Source: Nitrospirae bacterium GWC2_56_14
Lineage (GTDB): Bacteria > Nitrospirota > UBA9217
Direction: 5' to 3'
Length of the DNA stretch: 8,503 nt
Assembly (NCBI GenBank): GCA_001803705.1
Contig: MHDY01000204.1
Span: 1-8,503, forward strand
This document shows positions 5,886 through 8,503 of this stretch, one piece after another (the first letter of the stretch is position 1; every line of letters starts with the position of its first letter). The position numbers and the translations under genes were made by a program. The notes beneath the pieces are model-generated. The model ran no database searches and was not told the DNA's origin. It was given only the letters and a program-made list of their open reading frames with translations.

Positions 5886-8150
5886 ATGACAAAGACCGAT
5901 CAGCCCGTCAACCTCCGCCTCTCTAAAACGATCACCGGCAGCCTCATGCTGGGCTGGACCGCCATCATCATTATTTCATTGACCTGGAACCTGTACCTCG
6001 CTCACCGGAACATTCTGGAAAAAGCGCGCACAGCGGCATTAACGTTCTACGAATTGAACCTGGCCTACCGCAGCTGGGCTGCGGGACACGGCGGCGTCTA
6101 CGTGCCCGTGACCGAAAAGCTGCGGCCGAACCCCTATCTGAACGTGCCCCAGCGGGATGTAACAACAAAAGGCGGCAGGAACCTTACCCTGGTGAACCCC
6201 GCCTGGATGACCCGCCAGGTCTTTGAGATCCTCGGCCGGCAGTCGGCCCTTCCGATCAGGAACCACCTGACGAGCCTCAAGTTCCTCAATCCGGCCAACA
6301 AGCCCGATGCCTGGGAAGAACAGGCCCTTCGCGCATTCGAGCAAGGCAGCGCGGAAGCAAGCGCCGCCGTGCAGATCGACGGGAATGAATACCTGCGGAT
6401 CATGAAACCCTTCAAGACGGAGCAAGGGTGCCTCGCGTGCCACGGCCACCAGGGGTATGCGGTGGGCGATATCCGGGGAGGCATCAGCATTGCCGTTCCG
6501 CTGGCGCCCTTTTTTGCAACGGAGCAGCAGGAGCGCCGGACCATCGGCCTTACCCATGCGGTCCTGTGGTGCATCGGCCTGGGCGGCATCTTTCTGGCAA
6601 CGCGCACCTTCGCGCAGCAGCAGGCACTGCTGTCAGGCAGCGAAGAAAAATACCGGCTGCTCTTCGAGAACAACCCTCACCCCATGTGGGTCTACGACCT
6701 GGAAACGCTCCGGTTCCTCACCGTCAACGACGCCGCGCAGCAGGCTTATGGCTATTCGCAGAAGGAGTTCCTTTCCATGACCATCGCAGACATCCGGCCT
6801 GCCGAGGACGTCCCTGCGCTGATGAAGAATGTTGCGCACGCGACCGAGGGGCTTGATGCAGCAGGCGTCTGGCGGCACCGGAAAAAGGACGGGAACACGA
6901 TCTTTGTGGAGATCGCCACCCATTCGGTCGTTTTTTCCGGACATCACGCCAGGCTGGTCATGGCAACGGACATCACGGAGCGCCGCCAGCTCGAAAGCCA
7001 GCTTCGGCAGGCGCAGAAGATGGAGGCGGTGGGACAGCTCGCCGGAGGCGTGGCGCACGACTTCAACAACATCCTGACCGCGATTTCGGGATACGGGAGC
7101 CTTCTGCTGATGAAGCTGCGTGCCGACGACCCCTTGCGGCATAACGTGGAGCAGATCCTTTCCTCGGCCGACCGGGCCGCCCATCTGACGCAAAGCCTGC
7201 TTACCTATAGCCGTAAACAGATCATCGCTCCCAGGCCCGTCGACATCAACGCCCAGGTCAACCGGACCGCCCTGCTGCTCCGGCGCCTGATCGGCGAGGA
7301 CATCGACCTGCGGACGAACCTGGCGGACGAACCCCTTGTGGTCATGGCCGACAGCGTCCAGATCGACCAGGCCCTGATGAACCTCAGCACCAATGCGCGA
7401 GACGCCATGCCGTCAGGCGGTGCGCTCCTGATCGAGACATCGAGGACCGTTCTGAGCGAGGATTTCGGGAAACTCCATGCCTTTGGAGGAAAGGGTGCTT
7501 TTGCGCTCATCGCCATCACCGATACCGGCCTGGGCATGGACGAAGCAACGCGCCAGCGGATCTTCGACCCCTTCTTCACGACCAAGGGCGTCGGAAGAGG
7601 CACGGGCCTGGGACTGTCCATGGTCTACGGCATCGTGAAACAGCATAACGGGTTGATCACCGTGTACAGCGAACCCGGCAAGGGTTCTTGCTTCAGAATC
7701 TATCTCCCGCTCATCTCAGGGGACAAGGGCGACTGGGATGAGAACGTTGCCGCGGCTTTACCCGTTCCCCGGGGAAGCGAAACCGTGCTCCTTGCCGAGG
7801 ACGATGATACGGTTCGCGGCCTGACCAGGACTATTTTGGAGGAGTTCGGCTACCGCGTCATTGAGGCACGGGACGGCGAAGATGCCGTGGAAAAGTTCAA
7901 GGAGCATGCGGACACGATCTCGCTTGCCATTCTGGATGTGGTCATGCCGAAGAAGAACGGCCTCGATGCTTACAACGAACTGCAAAAGCTAAAACCCGGC
8001 GTCAAAGCGCTCTTTATGAGCGGCTATACCGCCGACATCATCCATAAAAAAGGGGTCCTCGAAAAGGGACTGCTCTTTATCGCAAAACCCGCCCCGCCGG
8101 CTGACCTGCTCAAGAAGGTCCGGGAGGCGCTGGACGGAGATGCCGCATGA
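5886..8150 (+). CDS. Hybrid sensor histidine kinase with Tll0287-like haem domain
   Basis: This 754-residue membrane kinase has helices at about residues 15-38 and 220-242. Between them is a periplasmic Tll0287-like (DUF3365) domain with C182-L-A-C185-H186, a c-type haem site, followed by the typical 'GDIRGGISIAVPL' strand. A cytoplasmic PAS domain (about 255-366) leads to a HisKA domain whose phosphoacceptor is His391 in G-V-A-H-D-F-N-N. The ATP-binding domain has the N box (N499...N503...D506), the D546-T-G-L-G550 box, the FDPFFTT segment and G572-T-G-L-G-L577. A C-terminal receiver domain (about 633-750) has the acidic cluster E638-D-D-D641, phosphoacceptor Asp684, and the conserved Ser and Lys in 'FMSGY' and 'AKP'. 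All catalytic residues needed for autophosphorylation and transfer to the receiver are present. No phosphotransfer protein or output regulator is visible nearby. It starts 86 bp after the c-di-GMP gene, with a poor ribosome-binding site, and is probably co-transcribed. Confidence 0.94.
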   Translation: MTKTDQPVNLRLSKTITGSLMLGWTAIIIISLTWNLYLAHRNILEKARTAALTFYELNLAYRSWAAGHGGVYVPVTEKLRPNPYLNVPQRDVTTKGGRNLTLVNPAWMTRQVFEILGRQSALPIRNHLTSLKFLNPANKPDAWEEQALRAFEQGSAEASAAVQIDGNEYLRIMKPFKTEQGCLACHGHQGYAVGDIRGGISIAVPLAPFFATEQQERRTIGLTHAVLWCIGLGGIFLATRTFAQQQALLSGSEEKYRLLFENNPHPMWVYDLETLRFLTVNDAAQQAYGYSQKEFLSMTIADIRPAEDVPALMKNVAHATEGLDAAGVWRHRKKDGNTIFVEIATHSVVFSGHHARLVMATDITERRQLESQLRQAQKMEAVGQLAGGVAHDFNNILTAISGYGSLLLMKLRADDPLRHNVEQILSSADRAAHLTQSLLTYSRKQIIAPRPVDINAQVNRTALLLRRLIGEDIDLRTNLADEPLVVMADSVQIDQALMNLSTNARDAMPSGGALLIETSRTVLSEDFGKLHAFGGKGAFALIAITDTGLGMDEATRQRIFDPFFTTKGVGRGTGLGLSMVYGIVKQHNGLITVYSEPGKGSCFRIYLPLISGDKGDWDENVAAALPVPRGSETVLLAEDDDTVRGLTRTILEEFGYRVIEARDGEDAVEKFKEHADTISLAILDVVMPKKNGLDAYNELQKLKPGVKALFMSGYTADIIHKKGVLEKGLLFIAKPAPPADLLKKVREALDGDAA

Positions 8151-8233
8151 CCGGGCGTGTCGTGATCCTACCTGCACCTTCCTCTCAGGAAACCTCCCCG
8201 AGAGAGCGCTCAGAAGCAACGATCCAGAAAGAC

Positions 8234-8365
8234 CTTTGACACTGATCAAGGCGGATAAGAGACGGATCATGGCGGATTTTTAATGCAGAGGTGCTTTACC
8301 TTAGTCCCCTTTCCCGGGGCTTTACGCCCTTATCCGACGTTAATCCGAACTTTCCGTGTCCAAAG
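8234..8365. repeat. Degenerate inverted repeat between the operon and sfsA
   Basis: The 41-base left arm (8234-8274) and the complement of the right arm (8325-8365) align over roughly 70% of positions, with two small gaps. Shared blocks are CTTTG, ACAC, two copies of CGGAT and a final GGCG. The right arm resembles the 'atccgtgttaatccgtgtccaaag' intergenic sequences that I recall from Geobacter-like and other environmental genomes. The pair could fold into a long imperfect hairpin in the transcript or be a decayed MITE-like element. The rest of the 232-bp gap after the kinase stop shows no clear rho-independent terminator (no GC stem followed by a T-run), so the end of the operon is uncertain. 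Confidence 0.4.
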
Positions 8366-8382
8366 ACTTTTTGAGATAATTC

Positions 8383-8503
8383 ATGATCTTCTTCCCCAAC
8401 ATCATCACCGCTGTTTTCCGCTCCCGTCCGAACCGGTTCATCGTCCACTGCCTGGTCAACGACCGGCTCGTGCGCGCTTACCTCCCGAACCCGGGAAGGC
8501 TCC
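8383..8503 (+). CDS. sfsA: SfsA homologue, 5' end only
   Basis: Forty codons are visible before the right edge. The translation contains F-R-S-R-P-N-R-F-I-V ... V-N-D-R-L-V-R-A-Y-L-P-N-P-G-R-L, which matches the SfsA amino-terminal pattern 'RxxRFxxxV...G...xAHxPNxGRL' closely. SfsA was named for sugar fermentation stimulation in Escherichia coli and is described as a nucleic-acid-binding protein. Its biochemical role in most bacteria is unsettled. An in-frame TAA at 8377-8379 sits just upstream, so the ATG at 8383 is the earliest possible start. Only a weak GAG (8373-8375) precedes it. The degenerate repeat element lies between this gene and the operon, so it is probably a separate transcription unit, but I could not place its promoter. 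Confidence 0.85.
   Translation, partial: MIFFPNIITAVFRSRPNRFIVHCLVNDRLVRAYLPNPGRL

Noticed and set aside
8236..8241. TTGACA as a -35 box for sfsA
   Set aside because: No acceptable -10 box follows at 16-18 bases. The hexamer is part of the repeat arm.
8375..8380. GATAAT as a -10 box for sfsA
   Set aside because: It lies two bases before the ATG, which would require a start inside the coding sequence, and no -35 box accompanies it.

Overview
The window is about 58-60% GC by eye and looks like chromosomal DNA from an anaerobic or redox-versatile environmental bacterium. Candidate groups are Desulfobacterota/Geobacterales-type deltaproteobacteria and Nitrospirota. The clues are two membrane signalling proteins with periplasmic c-type haem motifs (CxxCH), a cysteine-rich PAS domain, and three kinds of short degenerate intergenic repeat of a sort I associate with such genomes. 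This placement is an inference with low to moderate confidence. There is no rRNA, tRNA, CRISPR array, transposase or phage gene.

Left part (1-1992). Two leftward genes lie here. The first is the 5' part of a TolB-like beta-propeller lipoprotein (1-859, running off the left edge). The second is a small VanZ-family membrane protein (1228-1635) with a good sigma-70-like promoter. The gap between them carries two repeat elements: an imperfect-ended 181-bp element, and a 36-bp GC-rich element with inverted ends. The region 1636-1992 is a divergent promoter region that becomes AT-rich just before the rightward genes.

Central part (1993-8150). Three large genes run rightward with gaps of 42 and 86 bp and look like one signalling operon. 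In order they encode an exported PhnD-like substrate-binding protein without transporter genes, a 956-residue membrane sensor (CxxCH-HAMP-PAS-PAS-GGDEF-EAL), and a 754-residue hybrid histidine kinase (Tll0287-like haem domain-PAS-HisKA-HATPase-REC). The simplest model is that the binding protein supplies a periplasmic ligand signal. The two membrane proteins would read redox or haem-ligand state. One branch would then change c-di-GMP and the other would start a phosphorelay. The individual families are known. The combination is the most interesting thing here, and its function is inferred only from gene order and domains.

Right part (8151-8503). A 232-bp gap contains a degenerate inverted-repeat element. 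It is followed by the first 40 codons of an sfsA homologue that runs off the right edge.
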